From NCBI GenBank assembly GCA_027864655.1, contig JAQAZG010000002.1:186001-250000 (forward strand): a stretch of 64,000 bases of DNA, given 5' to 3'. Below, in pieces: positions 1 through 12,889 of this stretch. The stretch is from Oleispirillum naphthae. GTDB taxonomy: Bacteria; Pseudomonadota; Alphaproteobacteria; Rhodospirillales; Rhodospirillaceae. The notes beneath the pieces are model-generated. The model was not told the DNA's origin and ran no database searches. It worked only from the letters and a program-made list of their open reading frames with translations. Position numbers and translations under genes: made by a program. Every line of letters starts with the position of its first letter. Positions within the stretch are counted from its first letter, which is position 1.

Positions 1-211
1 TGGCGCGGTCGTTCGGGTCGGATGTGCTCATCGCCTATCGATCCCCCAGGGGAGACTCAAGGAATCAGTATCCCGCCCCGCTCTAAAAAATCCCTTAACA
101 TCCCCGGCCCGCGGCTTTTACCGAATGTTAAAGGGCCGGGGCGATACTGGGTTCCGGCGGCGAGCGCCCGCAATGCGGCGCGGCCTCCTCCGAGGCAAGG
201 GATCAGGGCGG
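1..211. other. Leader region upstream of the flagellar operon
   Basis: I see no gene here. It should hold the promoter of the flgB operon. A G+C-rich inverted repeat pairs CCCCGGCCC at 102-110 with GGGCCGGGG at 133-141, and TTAACAT/ATGTTAA flank or lie within it. I could not place a convincing sigma-54 or sigma-70 promoter. Two TTAA elements (94-97 and 128-131) are not at the 7-bp spacing expected of a CtrA site. Confidence 0.4.
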
Positions 212-634
212 ATGGATCTGCAGAATCTCACCTTCTTCCAGATGGCGCAGGAGCGCATGGACTGGCTGGCGCAGCGGCAGAAAGTGGTGTCGCAGAACCT
301 CGCCAACGCCAACACGCCGGGTTATGCCGCCAAGGACCTGAAGGAGATCGACTTCAAGGACGCCCTGTCGCGCACCCTGGCGAAGGATAGCCAGTCGGTG
401 GCGGTGGCCCGCACCGATCCCAAGCATTTGAGCGGCTCCCTGCCGAAGAGCGGACCCTACCGCGTCGAGACGGTGCGCCGCCCCTACGAATACACCCTGG
501 ACAAGAACGGGGTGGATGTGGAGGAACAGATGGCCAAGGCGGCGAACAACCGCACGCAATATGAGGTCGCGGCCAATCTCTTCTCCAAGAACATCAACAT
601 GATCAAAACCGCGCTCGGGCGCGGCGGATCGTGA
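212..634 (+). CDS. flgB: Flagellar basal-body rod protein FlgB
   Basis: Proximal rod component of the flagellar basal body, 140 aa, exported by the flagellar type III apparatus into the periplasm. The N-terminus carries the rod/hook family signature NLANANTPGY (residues 29-38). The C-terminal helix with KAANNRTQYEVAANLF is typical of FlgB. The ATG at 212 is chosen because the protein then begins at the conserved MDLQNLTFFQMAQERM; the frame is open further upstream, but that extension (from 125) has no homologous look. It is the first gene of flgB-flgC-fliE-fliQ-fliR-flhB, all on one strand with 9-33 bp gaps, so it is almost certainly one transcript. Confidence 0.93.
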   Translation: MDLQNLTFFQMAQERMDWLAQRQKVVSQNLANANTPGYAAKDLKEIDFKDALSRTLAKDSQSVAVARTDPKHLSGSLPKSGPYRVETVRRPYEYTLDKNGVDVEEQMAKAANNRTQYEVAANLFSKNINMIKTALGRGGS

Positions 635-654
635 CCGCGTGAAGGAGGTGGGCG

Positions 655-1065
655 ATGGATGATCTGCTGGTCGGCGCGCAGATTTCGACCTCGGGGATGA
701 AGGCCCAGGCGACGCGGCTGCGCGTCGTCTCGGAAAACATCGCCAATGCCGATTCCGTCGGCACCAAACCGGGTGAGGCGCCCTATCGCCGCAAGACCCT
801 GTCGTTCAAAAGCGAGCTCAACCGCACCACCGGCGCGGAGGAGGTGAAAGTGAACAAGATCGCCACGGACCGTTCGGACTTCGAGAAGCGCTACGACCCC
901 ACCCATCCGGCGGCGGGCGCGGACGGCTACGTCAAGCTGCCCAACATCAACCCGCTGGTGGAAATGATGGACATGCGCGAGGCGCAGCGCGGCTATGAGG
1001 CCAACCTCAACGCGATGCAGATCAGCCGCCAGATGATCTCCAAGACCGTGGACATGCTGAAGTGA
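655..1065 (+). CDS. flgC: Flagellar basal-body rod protein FlgC
   Basis: Second proximal rod protein, 136 aa, normal length for FlgC. It has the rod-family N-terminal motif (RVVSENIANADSVGT, about residues 23-37), the central NKIATDRSDFEKRYDPTHP stretch, and the C-terminal MDMREAQRGYEANLNAMQ motif followed by the KTVDMLK end characteristic of FlgC. A strong GGAGG ribosome binding site lies about 8 bases before the ATG. It lies 20 bp after flgB and assembles with FlgB, FlgF, FlgG and FliE between the MS ring and the distal rod. Confidence 0.95.
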   Translation: MDDLLVGAQISTSGMKAQATRLRVVSENIANADSVGTKPGEAPYRRKTLSFKSELNRTTGAEEVKVNKIATDRSDFEKRYDPTHPAAGADGYVKLPNINPLVEMMDMREAQRGYEANLNAMQISRQMISKTVDMLK

Positions 1066-1084
1066 TGGCGGGGGAGTACGCGCG

Positions 1085-1402
1085 ATGACGATTCCGATCA
1101 CCACGGCGCTCAACGCCTACCGCACCGCGGCGCAGGGCGCCGGGGCCGCCACCGGCGAAAGCGCCGCCGCCGCCGTCCAGCCGGGCCAGGCCTTCGCCGA
1201 CATGATCAAGGACAACCTTACCGAGGCGGTGGACGCGGGCAAGAAGAGCGAGCAGATGAGCCTTCTCGCCCTGCAGGGCAAGGCGGACCTGCGCGAGGTG
1301 GTCAACGCCGTGGCCAACGCCGAGACCGCGTTGCAGACCGTCGTCGCGGTGCGCGACAGGGTGTTGTCCGCCTATCAGGAAATCCTCAAGATGTCGATCT
1401 GA
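1085..1402 (+). CDS. fliE: Flagellar hook-basal body complex protein FliE
   Basis: FliE (105 aa) is the adaptor between the MS ring/export gate and the rod. The N-terminal third is Ala-rich and poorly conserved. The C-terminal two thirds carry the family pattern: FADMIKDNLTEAVDAGKKSEQ, then LREVVNAVANAETALQTVVAVRDRVLSAYQEI, which includes the conserved V..A..A...LQ...VRD....AY.EI. It starts 19 bp after flgC with GGGGGAG as ribosome binding site. The order flgB-flgC-fliE is the standard alphaproteobacterial arrangement. Confidence 0.94.
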   Translation: MTIPITTALNAYRTAAQGAGAATGESAAAAVQPGQAFADMIKDNLTEAVDAGKKSEQMSLLALQGKADLREVVNAVANAETALQTVVAVRDRVLSAYQEILKMSI

Positions 1403-1421
1403 CGATCGGCGGGGATGCGCG

Positions 1422-1688
1422 ATGAACGAGGCGCAGGTTCTGGAGATCGCACGGGAGTCGGTGCTGACCCTGGTGATGGTGGCGGCGCCGGTGCTGCTCG
1501 TCGGCATGGCGATCGGCCTTGCCATCTCGCTGTTCCAGACGCTGACCCAGATTCAGGAAATGACCCTCACCTTCGTGCCGAAGGTGCTGGTGGTGTTCGT
1601 CTCCCTGATTCTGCTGCTCCCCTTCATGTTCCACGAATTGCAGGTTTTCAGCGAGCATATGTTCGACCTGATGATCGCGCCGCGATAG
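1422..1688 (+). CDS. fliQ: Flagellar export gate protein FliQ
   Basis: Small two-helix membrane protein (88 aa) of the flagellar type III export gate, where four copies pack round the FliP/FliR core. There are two hydrophobic segments, about residues 14-38 and 50-75, with the conserved FQTLTQIQEMTLTFVPK stretch between them. Length and motif match FliQ closely. It lies 19 bp after fliE and 9 bp before fliR. Confidence 0.95.
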   Translation: MNEAQVLEIARESVLTLVMVAAPVLLVGMAIGLAISLFQTLTQIQEMTLTFVPKVLVVFVSLILLLPFMFHELQVFSEHMFDLMIAPR

Positions 1689-1697
1689 GAGCCCCCG

Positions 1698-2465
1698 ATG
1701 CTGGAGCAGCTCCTCGCGCTGGATATCTACCACCTCGGCATGGTGTTCGCGCGCATCAGCGGCGCCTTCCTGGCGCTGCCGGGATTCGCCGCCTCCTATG
1801 TGCAGGTGCGGATCCGCCTGTTCATCGCCATCGGCGTCAGCATCGCCATCCTCCCCCTGGTGATCGACCAGATTCCGCCGCCGCCCGGCGCCGCGGGCGG
1901 GCTGGTCCGCCTCATCGCCTACGAGATCACGGTGGGGGTGTTCGTCGGCGTGCTGGCGCAGATGCTGATCACCGCGCTGCACTTCGCGGGCACCGTGGCG
2001 GGGCTCACCTCCGGCCTCGCCAACGCCTTCGTCTTCGACCCGGTGAGCGAGTCGCAGGGCGCGCTGATCACCGGCTTCCTCAACCTCGTGGCGCTGGTGC
2101 TGATCTTCGTCACCGGCATTCACATGGTGATGCTGGAGGCGGTGGCGGAGACCTTTTCGCTGTTCCCGCCGGGGGGCGTGATCCCTACCGGCGACATGGC
2201 CGACTATCTGGCCCACGCGCTGTCGCGCAGCTTCGCCATCGGTCTGCGCCTGGCCTCGCCGTTCATCGTGTTCTCCATCGTCTTCCAGACCGCGATGGGC
2301 GTGACCGCGCGCCTGATGCCGCAGATGAACGTGTTCTTCGTCGGCCTGCCGGCGCAGATTCTGCTGGGGCTGTCGCTGTTGATGCTGGTGCTGCCGACCA
2401 TCATGCTGTGGTTCATGACGCATTACGAGGACAGCCTGCGCGGCCTGTTCGCGCCCGTGGGATAG
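1698..2465 (+). CDS. fliR: Flagellar export gate protein FliR
   Basis: Polytopic inner-membrane protein of the flagellar export gate, 255 aa with about six hydrophobic segments. Recognisable family features are the N-terminal FARISGAFLALPGFA, the ITALHFAGTVAGLTSGLANAFVFDP region and the QMNVFFVGLPAQILLGL motif near residue 210. It follows fliQ by 9 bp and precedes flhB by 15 bp, so the three gate proteins FliQ, FliR and FlhB are co-translated. Confidence 0.95.
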   Translation: MLEQLLALDIYHLGMVFARISGAFLALPGFAASYVQVRIRLFIAIGVSIAILPLVIDQIPPPPGAAGGLVRLIAYEITVGVFVGVLAQMLITALHFAGTVAGLTSGLANAFVFDPVSESQGALITGFLNLVALVLIFVTGIHMVMLEAVAETFSLFPPGGVIPTGDMADYLAHALSRSFAIGLRLASPFIVFSIVFQTAMGVTARLMPQMNVFFVGLPAQILLGLSLLMLVLPTIMLWFMTHYEDSLRGLFAPVG

Positions 2466-2480
2466 GGAGAGTTCCGCGCG

Positions 2481-3545
2481 ATGTCGGAAGAAGACGACGC
2501 ATCAAAAACCGAAGAACCCACGGGAAAACGCCTGGAAAAGGCGCGGGAGGAAGGCAACGTCCCGATTTCCCAGGAAATCAAGAGCCTGATGATGCTGATC
2601 GGCGGCATCGTCGCGGTGGGGATGTTCGCGCCCAGGATGGCGCGCGACCTCTCCAACCTGTTGCGGCCCTTCATCGCGCGGCCGCACGAATTGCCCACCG
2701 ATTTCGAGGGCCTGCGCGGCCTGCTGGCGGGCACGCTTCTCCAGGTCGGGCTGATCCTGCTGTTTCCGATCGCGATTCTGGTGATGCTGGCTTTCCTCTC
2801 GGTGGTCGGCCAGGTGGGCTTCGTCTACTCGCCGAAGCGCATCGCCCCCAGCCTCGACAAGCTCAGCATCATCAAGGGGGTCAAGCAGTTCTTCTCCCTC
2901 CGCCGCCTGGTGGAGCTGGGCAAGAGCCTGGCCAAGCTGGCGCTCGTCGGCCTGGCGCTCGGCTTCGTGGTGTGGCCGCAGCTCGACTGGATTCTCCGCC
3001 TGCCGGAGATGGAGACGGTGGCGATGCTGCTTCAGGTGCGGGTGATCATCATCATCCTCATCGCCACGGTGCTCGGCGTGATGCTGGCGGTGGCCTTCGC
3101 CGACATGTTCTTCGTGCGCTACCAGTCCCACAAGAAGCTGAAGATGACCAAGCAGGAGGTCAAGGACGAGCACAAGCAGTCCGAGGGCGACCCGCAGGTC
3201 AAGTCGCGCATCCGCTCCATCCGCCTGGAACGCTTCCGCAAGCGGATGATGCAGGCGGTGCCGCACGCCGACGTGGTGATCACCAACCCCACCCACTTCG
3301 CCGTGGCGCTCTCCTACAAGATGGAGGACATGGCCGCCCCCAAGGTGGTGGCCAAGGGCGTGGACTTTCTCGCCAAGCGCATCCGCGAACTGGCGGAGGA
3401 GAACGACGTGCCGATCGTCGAGAACCCGCCGCTCGCCCGCGCGCTCTATGCCAGCGTCGAGGTGGACCAGTTCATTCCGCCCGAGCACTACCGACCGGTG
3501 GCGGAGGTGATCAGCTACGTGATGAAGCTGAAGAAAAAGCGCTGA
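2481..3545 (+). CDS. flhB: Flagellar export switch protein FlhB
   Basis: FlhB (354 aa) controls the switch from rod/hook to filament substrate export. The N-terminus is charged and carries the family start EDDASKTEEPTGKRLEKARE. Four membrane segments follow (about residues 30-50, 85-115, 140-165, 180-210). The cytoplasmic domain contains the self-cleavage site NPTH (in VITNPTHFAVAL, near residue 270). The basic C-terminal tail ends MKLKKKR. It is the last flagellar gene here; 64 bp separate it from the kinase gene downstream. Confidence 0.96.
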   Translation: MSEEDDASKTEEPTGKRLEKAREEGNVPISQEIKSLMMLIGGIVAVGMFAPRMARDLSNLLRPFIARPHELPTDFEGLRGLLAGTLLQVGLILLFPIAILVMLAFLSVVGQVGFVYSPKRIAPSLDKLSIIKGVKQFFSLRRLVELGKSLAKLALVGLALGFVVWPQLDWILRLPEMETVAMLLQVRVIIIILIATVLGVMLAVAFADMFFVRYQSHKKLKMTKQEVKDEHKQSEGDPQVKSRIRSIRLERFRKRMMQAVPHADVVITNPTHFAVALSYKMEDMAAPKVVAKGVDFLAKRIRELAEENDVPIVENPPLARALYASVEVDQFIPPEHYRPVAEVISYVMKLKKKR

Positions 3546-3609
3546 CAGGCGGGGTGCGGCCTGACATGCTTCGAGGCGCGGCAACACCAGCGGCGGTATC
3601 GCCGGGGGG

Positions 3610-6133
3610 ATGATGAAGGGTTTCAGCACCTGGGGCGCGTTGATCGTGGTGCTCGGCTTCGGAGTGATCCTCGGCAGCGCGGGCGGCGGCGGCGTTCCGA
3701 CGTGGACGATGGTGGCGGGCGCGGGCCTCGGCCTCGCGGGCGCGCTTCTGATGCTGCGCGAGGCCTCGGTGTGGCAGGTGCTGCTCTCCCGCGCCGAGGC
3801 GCTGGACGCCTTTCTTGCGCGGGACAAGCGGGCGGTGCGCATCGTCGATGCCTCGGGCCGCACCATCGTCGCCAATGCCGAGGGACGGCGCTTCTGGGGC
3901 GTCGCCGACCCGCTCGCCGCGCTCGAGGCGCGGCTCTCCGACACCGAGGCGGAGCGCGAGGCGCTCACCCGCCTGCGCGGCGCCTATCAGGCCGGGCTGG
4001 ACGACGCGCAGGATGTTTCCCCCCGCCCGGCGCGGGACGAGCGCCTGGGCGGCCGCGACTGGCTGCGCGTCGAGGTGCGCGCCCTGCCGCGCCCGGCGGG
4101 CGCGCGCCTGCTCATCGCTTCCGACATCTCGGCGCGCCGCGCCGTGGAGAACGTGCTCAAGGCGGAGCGCGAGGCGCTCAGCGATTTCCTCGATTTCCTG
4201 CCGGTCGGGGTCTATGCCCTCGATGCGGCGCAGAACTTCCGCTACGTCAACCTGGCGCTCGCCGAGTGGCTGGGCGCGGCGCCGGACGCGCTGCTCGGCG
4301 CGCCGTTCGCCGCCATTCTCGCCGAGGGTTCGGCGCGGCCCGAGGTGGACGGCGCGTGGCGCGGCCCGGTGCGCCTGCGCGGCGCGCGCGGCGCGGCGGT
4401 GCCCGCGCTGCTGGTGCAGTCCCTCTACGACGAGAACGGCGAAACCCTGACCCGCGCCGTGGTGGCGCGCGACGCCGCCGACGCCGCGGCGGAGCCGGGC
4501 GGCAACGCCGCCGGGCCGTTCGGCCGCCTGGTGTTCGACGAAGCGCCGGTGGGCATTGCGGTGGTGGACGTGGCGGGGCTGCCCTACCCGATGCTGGCGG
4601 AGGCCAACGAGACCCTGGCGGGCATGCTGGGGCGCGCCCGCGACGACCTGATCGGCCTGGCGCTCGGCGAGATCGTCGAGCCCGCGATGCGCGACGAGGT
4701 CGCCGCGGTGTTCTCCCGCGCCGCCGCCGGCCTCTCCGTCGCGCCGATGGAGGTGCGCCTCGACAGCCCGCGCGACCTCACCGCGATGATCCACATGCGC
4801 ACCCTGCCGGGCGACGCCGCCGAGGCGGCGGAGGTTCCGGCGCGCCTGCTCGTCCACGTGGTGGACACCACCGACCGCCGGGCGCTGCAGATGCAGACCG
4901 CCCAGGCGCAGAAGATGCAGGCGATGGGCCAGCTCGCGGGCGGCGTGGCGCACGACTTCAACAACCTGCTCACCGCGATGATCGGCTTCTGCGACCTGCT
5001 GTTGCAGCGCCACGGACCGGGCAGCGCCTCGTTCACCGACATCATGCAGATCAAGCAGAACGCCAACCGCGCCGCCAACCTGGTGCGGCAGCTCCTCGCG
5101 TTCTCGCGCCGCCAGCCGCGCCAACCTGGTGCGGCAGCTCCTCGCGTTCTCGCGCCGCCAGCCGCTGCTGCCGCGCTTCGTGCGGGTGCCGGATGCGCTG
5201 GCCGAGCTCTCCCACCTGCTGCGCCGCCTCCTCGGCGAGACCATCGAGTTCGAGCTGGTGCACGGCCGCGACGTCGGCTACGTGCGGGTCGATCCCGGCC
5301 AGTTCGACCAGGTGATCCTCAACCTCGCGGTGAACGCGCGCGACGCCATGGTCGGCGGCGGCAGACTTTCCATCCGCACCGAGGCGCGCCACCTCACCGA
5401 GCCCCTGAAGGTCGGCACCGAAACCGTGGCCCCCGGCCATTACGCGGTGATCCGGGTTTCCGATACCGGCACCGGCATCGCCAAGGAGGACCTGGGCCGC
5501 ATCTTCGAACCCTTCTTCTCCACCAAGGCGGGCTCGGCGGCGGCGGGCACCGGGCTCGGGCTCTCCACCGTCTACGGCATCGTGCGCCAGACCGAGGGCA
5601 CGGTGACGGTGGAAAGCAGGAAGGGCGAGGGCGCGGCCTTCACCATCTATCTGCCGCGCTTCGACGAGGCGGCGGTGCGCGCCCGCGCCGCCGCGGGCGC
5701 GGCGGCGCCCAAACCGCCGGAGGAGGAGCCGCGCCGCGACCTCGCCCTGCCGCAGGGCAAGGTGGTGCTGATCGTCGAGGACGAGGACGCGGTGCGGGTG
5801 TTCGGCGCGCGCGCTCTCTCCGCCAAGGGCTACACGGTGCTCGAGGCCGCCGACGGCGAGCAGGCGATCGGGATACTCCAGGACCACGACGAGGTGGACG
5901 TGCTGATCACCGACATGGTGATGCCGGGCATGGACGGCGCGACGCTCGCCCGCCTGGTGCGGCAGGAATACCCGGCGATCCGCGTCGTCCTGATGTCCGG
6001 CTATTCGGAGGACATCGCCTCCGACGACCTCGCCGATTCCCCCGACGTGCTCTTCCTCGCCAAGCCGTTCTCGCTGGAGGCCCTGGCCGAGAAGGTGGCC
6101 GAGGCCCTGGAACGCCGCGACGCGGCCCCATGA
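3610..6133 (+). pseudogene. cckA: CckA-type hybrid histidine kinase, frameshifted by a 46-bp tandem duplication
   Basis: In the family this kinase feeds the CckA-ChpT-CtrA phosphorelay, which controls cell cycle and motility genes. Two N-terminal membrane helices (about residues 5-45) are followed by PAS-like segments and a phosphoacceptor motif GGVAHDFNNLLTAMIGF with His at about residue 448. The reading frame breaks right after this. The segment 5073-5118 is repeated exactly at 5119-5164, and 46 bases shift the frame. The ATPase domain ([34 protein letters not shown]) and the receiver (LIVEDEDAVR, acceptor D in TDMVMPGMDG, K in FLAKPF) continue intact in another frame to 6133. Removing one unit restores an 825-residue protein of normal length. 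As read, the product keeps the histidine but lacks ATPase and receiver, and runs out of frame to 6174. A GTG at 5129 could in principle start the downstream part. Either a real mutation or an assembly error. Confidence 0.88.
5073..5164 (+). repeat. Perfect 46-bp tandem duplication inside the kinase gene
   Basis: Two identical 46-bp units, 5073-5118 and 5119-5164, encode the ANLVRQLLAFSRRQP stretch just after the phosphoacceptor helix. Since 46 is not a multiple of three, the duplication shifts the frame. The units show no differences, so the event is recent or an artefact. Loss of one copy by slippage would restore the gene. Confidence 0.97.
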
Positions 6134-6143
6134 GCTTATGCAC

Positions 6144-6158
6144 GTTCTCTTTAAGTTC
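6144..6158 (+). promoter_or_regulatory. LexA (SOS) box upstream of recA
   Basis: GTTC (6144-6147), seven bases, GTTC (6155-6158). This direct repeat, GTTC-N7-GTTC, is the known alphaproteobacterial LexA operator, unlike the palindromic gammaproteobacterial one. It sits about 95 bp before the recA start, where DNA-damage control of recA is expected. Confidence 0.85.
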
Positions 6159-6253
6159 TTTCTCCTGGACATGAAGAACAAAACATGATCTTCTAGCCCC
6201 CACGCCCGGAGCGGTGACGTCCGCCGTGAAATATGGGATAACGAGGCTCGATC

Positions 6254-7324
<1,071 letters not shown>

Positions 7325-7325
7325 A

Positions 7326-7510
7326 ACCAAAACTTTGCGAGGGGACTCGGTCCCCTCGCGCACCCCTTAAGTTTTTCGCCGCAAAGCGGCAGGCAACATT
7401 TCTGTGGCAACCGCCGCAGGTTTATGGCGCTTCGCACAAAAACCGGCGTTATGGGGTCAAGGGGCCTTCCGGCCCCTTGCGGGTCCGGGCGGAGCCCGGC
7501 CTGGTTTTCC
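7326..7510. repeat. Dispersed palindromic intergenic repeat, copy A (recA-alaS)
   Basis: This gap has no gene. It starts with a stem GCGAGGGGAC/GTCCCCTCGC at 7337-7359. The family core then runs from CCCC at about 7363 to ATGGGG ending at 7456, with the recognisable parts TTTTTCGCCGC and CACAAAAACC. Two more G+C-rich hairpins follow (7458-7501). It is in the same orientation as copies D and E, with a diverged centre. The stem at 7337 may also serve as the recA terminator, though it lacks a T run. Confidence 0.75.
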
Positions 7511-7628
7511 CGCAGCGGCGGCGAAATTTTTGACTTCCTCCAGGGCGCGCGATACATAAGTCCTTCGCTTCGCGGGTGCCGGAAGGCATTGCGGAGAAGG
7601 GTCGAACATTTGCGCCGGTGAAAACGAT

Positions 7629-10271
<2,643 letters not shown>

Positions 10272-10441
10272 AACCAGGCCGGGGCGCTGCCCCGGTCCCC
10301 GCCGGAGGGCCTTGGTCCCTCCGGGCCTCCCGGACACGTTCGAAGGAAAAGGGCCCCCCGCAAGGAGGGCCCTTTTTCTTCGAGCATGAATGGGGTCTGG
10401 GGACCGAGTCCCCAGCGGGTCCGGGCGGAGCCCGGCCCGGT
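10272..10441. repeat. Palindromic intergenic region, copy B (alaS-icd)
   Basis: Series of G+C-rich hairpins between two convergent genes. It includes the family stem GGGGACCGAGTCCCC (about 10397-10411) and the companion hairpin GGTCCGGGCGGAGCCCGGCC, which is also in copy A. The long 93-bp core of the other copies is not recognisable. A bidirectional terminator is embedded at 10347-10377. Confidence 0.65.
10347..10377. terminator. Bidirectional terminator between alaS and icd
   Basis: AAAAGGGCCC at 10347-10356 pairs with GGGCCCTTTT(T) at 10367-10377 around a ten-base loop. The A run on one side and T run on the other suit factor-independent termination on both strands, for alaS (+) and icd (-). 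Confidence 0.8.
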
Positions 10442-10444
10442 TGT

Positions 10445-11659
10445 TCAGCCCATCGCGGTCTTCAGTTCTTCGTCGAGTTTTTCGAGGAACTGGGTGGTGG
10501 TGAGCCATGGCTGCTTCGGGCCGATGAGGATGGCGAGGTCCTTGGTCATGAAGCCCGCCTCGACGGTTTCGATGCAGACCTTTTCCAGGGTTTCGGCGAA
10601 GCGGGTGACCTCCGGCGTGCCGTCGAACCGGCCGCGGTATTTCAGGCCGCGGGTCCAGGCGAAGATCGAGGCGATGGGGTTGGTGGAGGTCTCCTTGCCC
10701 TGCTGGTGCAGGCGGTAGTGGCGGGTGACCGTGCCGTGCGCCGCCTCGGCCTCGATGGTCTTGCCGTCCGGGGTCATCAGCACCGAGGTCATCAGGCCGA
10801 GCGAGCCGAAGCCCTGGGCCACCGAGTCCGACTGCACGTCGCCGTCGTAGTTCTTGCAGGCCCAGATGAAGCCGCCGGACCACTTCATGCAGCAGGCGAC
10901 CATGTCGTCGATCAGGCGGTGTTCGTAGGTGATGCCCGCCTTGGCGAAGGCTTCCGTGAACTCGGCCTCGTAGACCTCGGCGAAGAGGTCCTTGAAGCGC
11001 CCGTCGTAGGCCTTGAGGATGGTGTTCTTGGTGGAGAGGTAGAGCGGCCAGCCGCGCCCCAGCGCGTAGTTCATGCAGGCGCGGGCGAAGCCGCGGATCG
11101 ATTCGTCGAGGTTGTACATGCCCATGGCGACGCCCGCGCCGGGGAAGTCGAAGACCTCGCGCGTCACCGCCGCGCCGCCGCCCGCGGGGGTGAAGGTGAT
11201 GGTGAGCTTGCCCGCTTCGGGCACCAGGAAGTCGGTGGCCTTGTACTGGTCGCCGAAGGCGTGGCGGCCGATCACCACCGGCTGCGTCCAGCTGGGCACG
11301 GTGCGCGGCACGTTCCTGCAGATGATCGGCTCGCGGAACACCGTGCCGTCGAGGATGTTGCGGATGGTGCCGTTGGGCGACTTCCACATCTTCTTGAGGT
11401 TGAACTCCTTCACCCGGTCCTCGTCCGGGGTGATGGTGGCGCACTTGACGCCGACGTGGTGCTGCTTGATCGCGTTGGCGGCGTCGATGGTCACCTGGTC
11501 GCCGGTGGCGTCGCGGTGTTCCACGCCGAGGTCGAAGTAGAGCAGATCGACGTCGAGATAGGGCAGGATCAGCTTGTCCTTGATGAACGACCAGAGGATG
11601 CGCGTCATTTCGTCGCCGTCCAGCTCGACGATGGGGTTGGCGACCTTGATTTTTGTCAT
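10445..11659 (-). CDS. icd: NADP-dependent isocitrate dehydrogenase (eukaryotic-type, homodimeric)
   Basis: Oxidative decarboxylation of isocitrate to 2-oxoglutarate in the TCA cycle, making NADPH. The protein (404 aa) is of the IDH1/IDH2-like subfamily common in alphaproteobacteria, not the E. coli type. Visible features are the start [39 protein letters not shown], the [23 protein letters not shown] segment with the catalytic Lys/Asp region, [16 protein letters not shown], and [16 protein letters not shown]. It is transcribed towards alaS and shares the bidirectional terminator. Confidence 0.96.
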   Translation of the reverse strand: MTKIKVANPIVELDGDEMTRILWSFIKDKLILPYLDVDLLYFDLGVEHRDATGDQVTIDAANAIKQHHVGVKCATITPDEDRVKEFNLKKMWKSPNGTIRNILDGTVFREPIICRNVPRTVPSWTQPVVIGRHAFGDQYKATDFLVPEAGKLTITFTPAGGGAAVTREVFDFPGAGVAMGMYNLDESIRGFARACMNYALGRGWPLYLSTKNTILKAYDGRFKDLFAEVYEAEFTEAFAKAGITYEHRLIDDMVACCMKWSGGFIWACKNYDGDVQSDSVAQGFGSLGLMTSVLMTPDGKTIEAEAAHGTVTRHYRLHQQGKETSTNPIASIFAWTRGLKYRGRFDGTPEVTRFAETLEKVCIETVEAGFMTKDLAILIGPKQPWLTTTQFLEKLDEELKTAMG

Positions 11660-11924
11660 GACGAAGGCTCCCGATGAGGTGTGGGTGTTCGTTCAGGGAG
11701 TGGACCCTGCCGGGGAGCGCCCCGGGTTCATAGTAGACGCAATGTCTTTGGGGGAAACATAGGTCATCCCCCCACCGATTTGAACATCCGGCGCGCAAGG
11801 ATTTTCGTCTGCGTCAGCGGCGTTGCGCGGCGCGCGGTTCGGTCGTAGGGTGGCGGGGGCGCGAGCAAGCCGCGAGGGGCGGGCTTTTTCGCGCCGCTTT
11901 CTCACGACGGTGTTGGGGTCGAAC

Positions 11925-12872
11925 GTGAAACGCGTTGGAACTTATGGCGTTCTGGTTCTCGGGCTGGTGCTGGTCGGCGCCGCCCTGTGGATGTTGCGCG
12001 GCTCCTCCGACGAGGGGACCAAGCCCGCCGCCCCTGCCGCTCCGCCGGCGAAGGTGGAAAACGCGGTGCCGTCCGCGGTGCTGCCGTCGTTCGACATCGT
12101 GCGGATCAGCCCCGAGGGCGACACCGTGATCGCCGGGCGCGCCGCGCCGGGCGCCCAGGTGGTGATCTACGACGGCGAGGCGGAACTCGGCCGCGCCAAG
12201 GCCGACGAACGCGGCGAGTGGGTGTTCCTGCCCGAAAAGCCGCTGCCCCCCGGCACCCGCCGTCTCAACCTTGCGGTCTTCCCCGATGCCGACCCGGCGC
12301 ACGCGCTGCGCTCGGAATCCGACGTGGTGCTGGTGGTGCCGCCGCCGGGAACCGGCGCGGTGGTGGCGGTGCAGCTGCCGGGCAAGGGCGGGGTTTCGCG
12401 CGTGTTACAGCGCCCCGGCGATGCCGCCGCCGGGCTTTCCATCGCCGCGGTGGACTACGACCGCAAGGGCAGCATCGGCGTTTCCGGCGGGGCGGACCCC
12501 GGCGCGATGATCGTGGTCTATCTCGACAACGCCGAACTGGGGCAGACCGCCGCCGCGGCCAACGGCGACTGGCGGCTACAGGCCAACCTCAGCCTCGCCG
12601 TGGGCACGCATACGGTGCGCGCCGACCAGTTGGACGCCAAGGGCGGCGTGGCGAAGCGGGTGGAGGTGAACTTCCGCGTCGATGCCGCCGATGCGGCGGT
12701 GGACGGCAACGTCATCGTCGTGGTGCAGCCGGGCAACAGCCTGTGGCGCATCGCGCGGCGCATCTATGGCGAGGGCATCGCCTACACCCTGATCTTCGAG
12801 GCCAATCGCGGCCAGATCCGCGACCCGGACCTGATCTATCCCGGCCAGAAGTTCGTCGCGCCGAAGAAGTGA
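11925..12872 (+). CDS. Membrane-anchored Ig-like/LysM peptidoglycan-binding protein
   Basis: Protein of about 315 aa. An N-terminal hydrophobic anchor (VLVLGLVLVGAALWML) is followed by a Pro/Ala-rich linker and repeated Ig-like beta domains (two similar units: RISPEGDTVIAGRAAPGAQVVIYDG... and ...SIGVSGGADPGAMIVVYLDN). A C-terminal LysM domain (VQPGNSLWRIARRIYGEG...LIYPGQKFV) ends the protein. In known families this architecture means an inner-membrane-anchored periplasmic protein that binds glycan chains. I chose the GTG at 11925, directly before the basic KR and the anchor; the frame is open back to 11823, so the start is uncertain. Role unknown; no operon partner on the same strand. Confidence 0.8.
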   Translation: MKRVGTYGVLVLGLVLVGAALWMLRGSSDEGTKPAAPAAPPAKVENAVPSAVLPSFDIVRISPEGDTVIAGRAAPGAQVVIYDGEAELGRAKADERGEWVFLPEKPLPPGTRRLNLAVFPDADPAHALRSESDVVLVVPPPGTGAVVAVQLPGKGGVSRVLQRPGDAAAGLSIAAVDYDRKGSIGVSGGADPGAMIVVYLDNAELGQTAAAANGDWRLQANLSLAVGTHTVRADQLDAKGGVAKRVEVNFRVDAADAAVDGNVIVVVQPGNSLWRIARRIYGEGIAYTLIFEANRGQIRDPDLIYPGQKFVAPKK

Positions 12873-12889
12873 AAGCGTGAGGCGGGGGT

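Noticed and set aside
5165-6174. Continuation of the kinase frame past the duplication as a genuine novel C-terminus
   Set aside because: It reads Arg/Pro/Gly-rich sequence, while the ATPase and receiver domains are intact in the neighbouring frame over the same bases.
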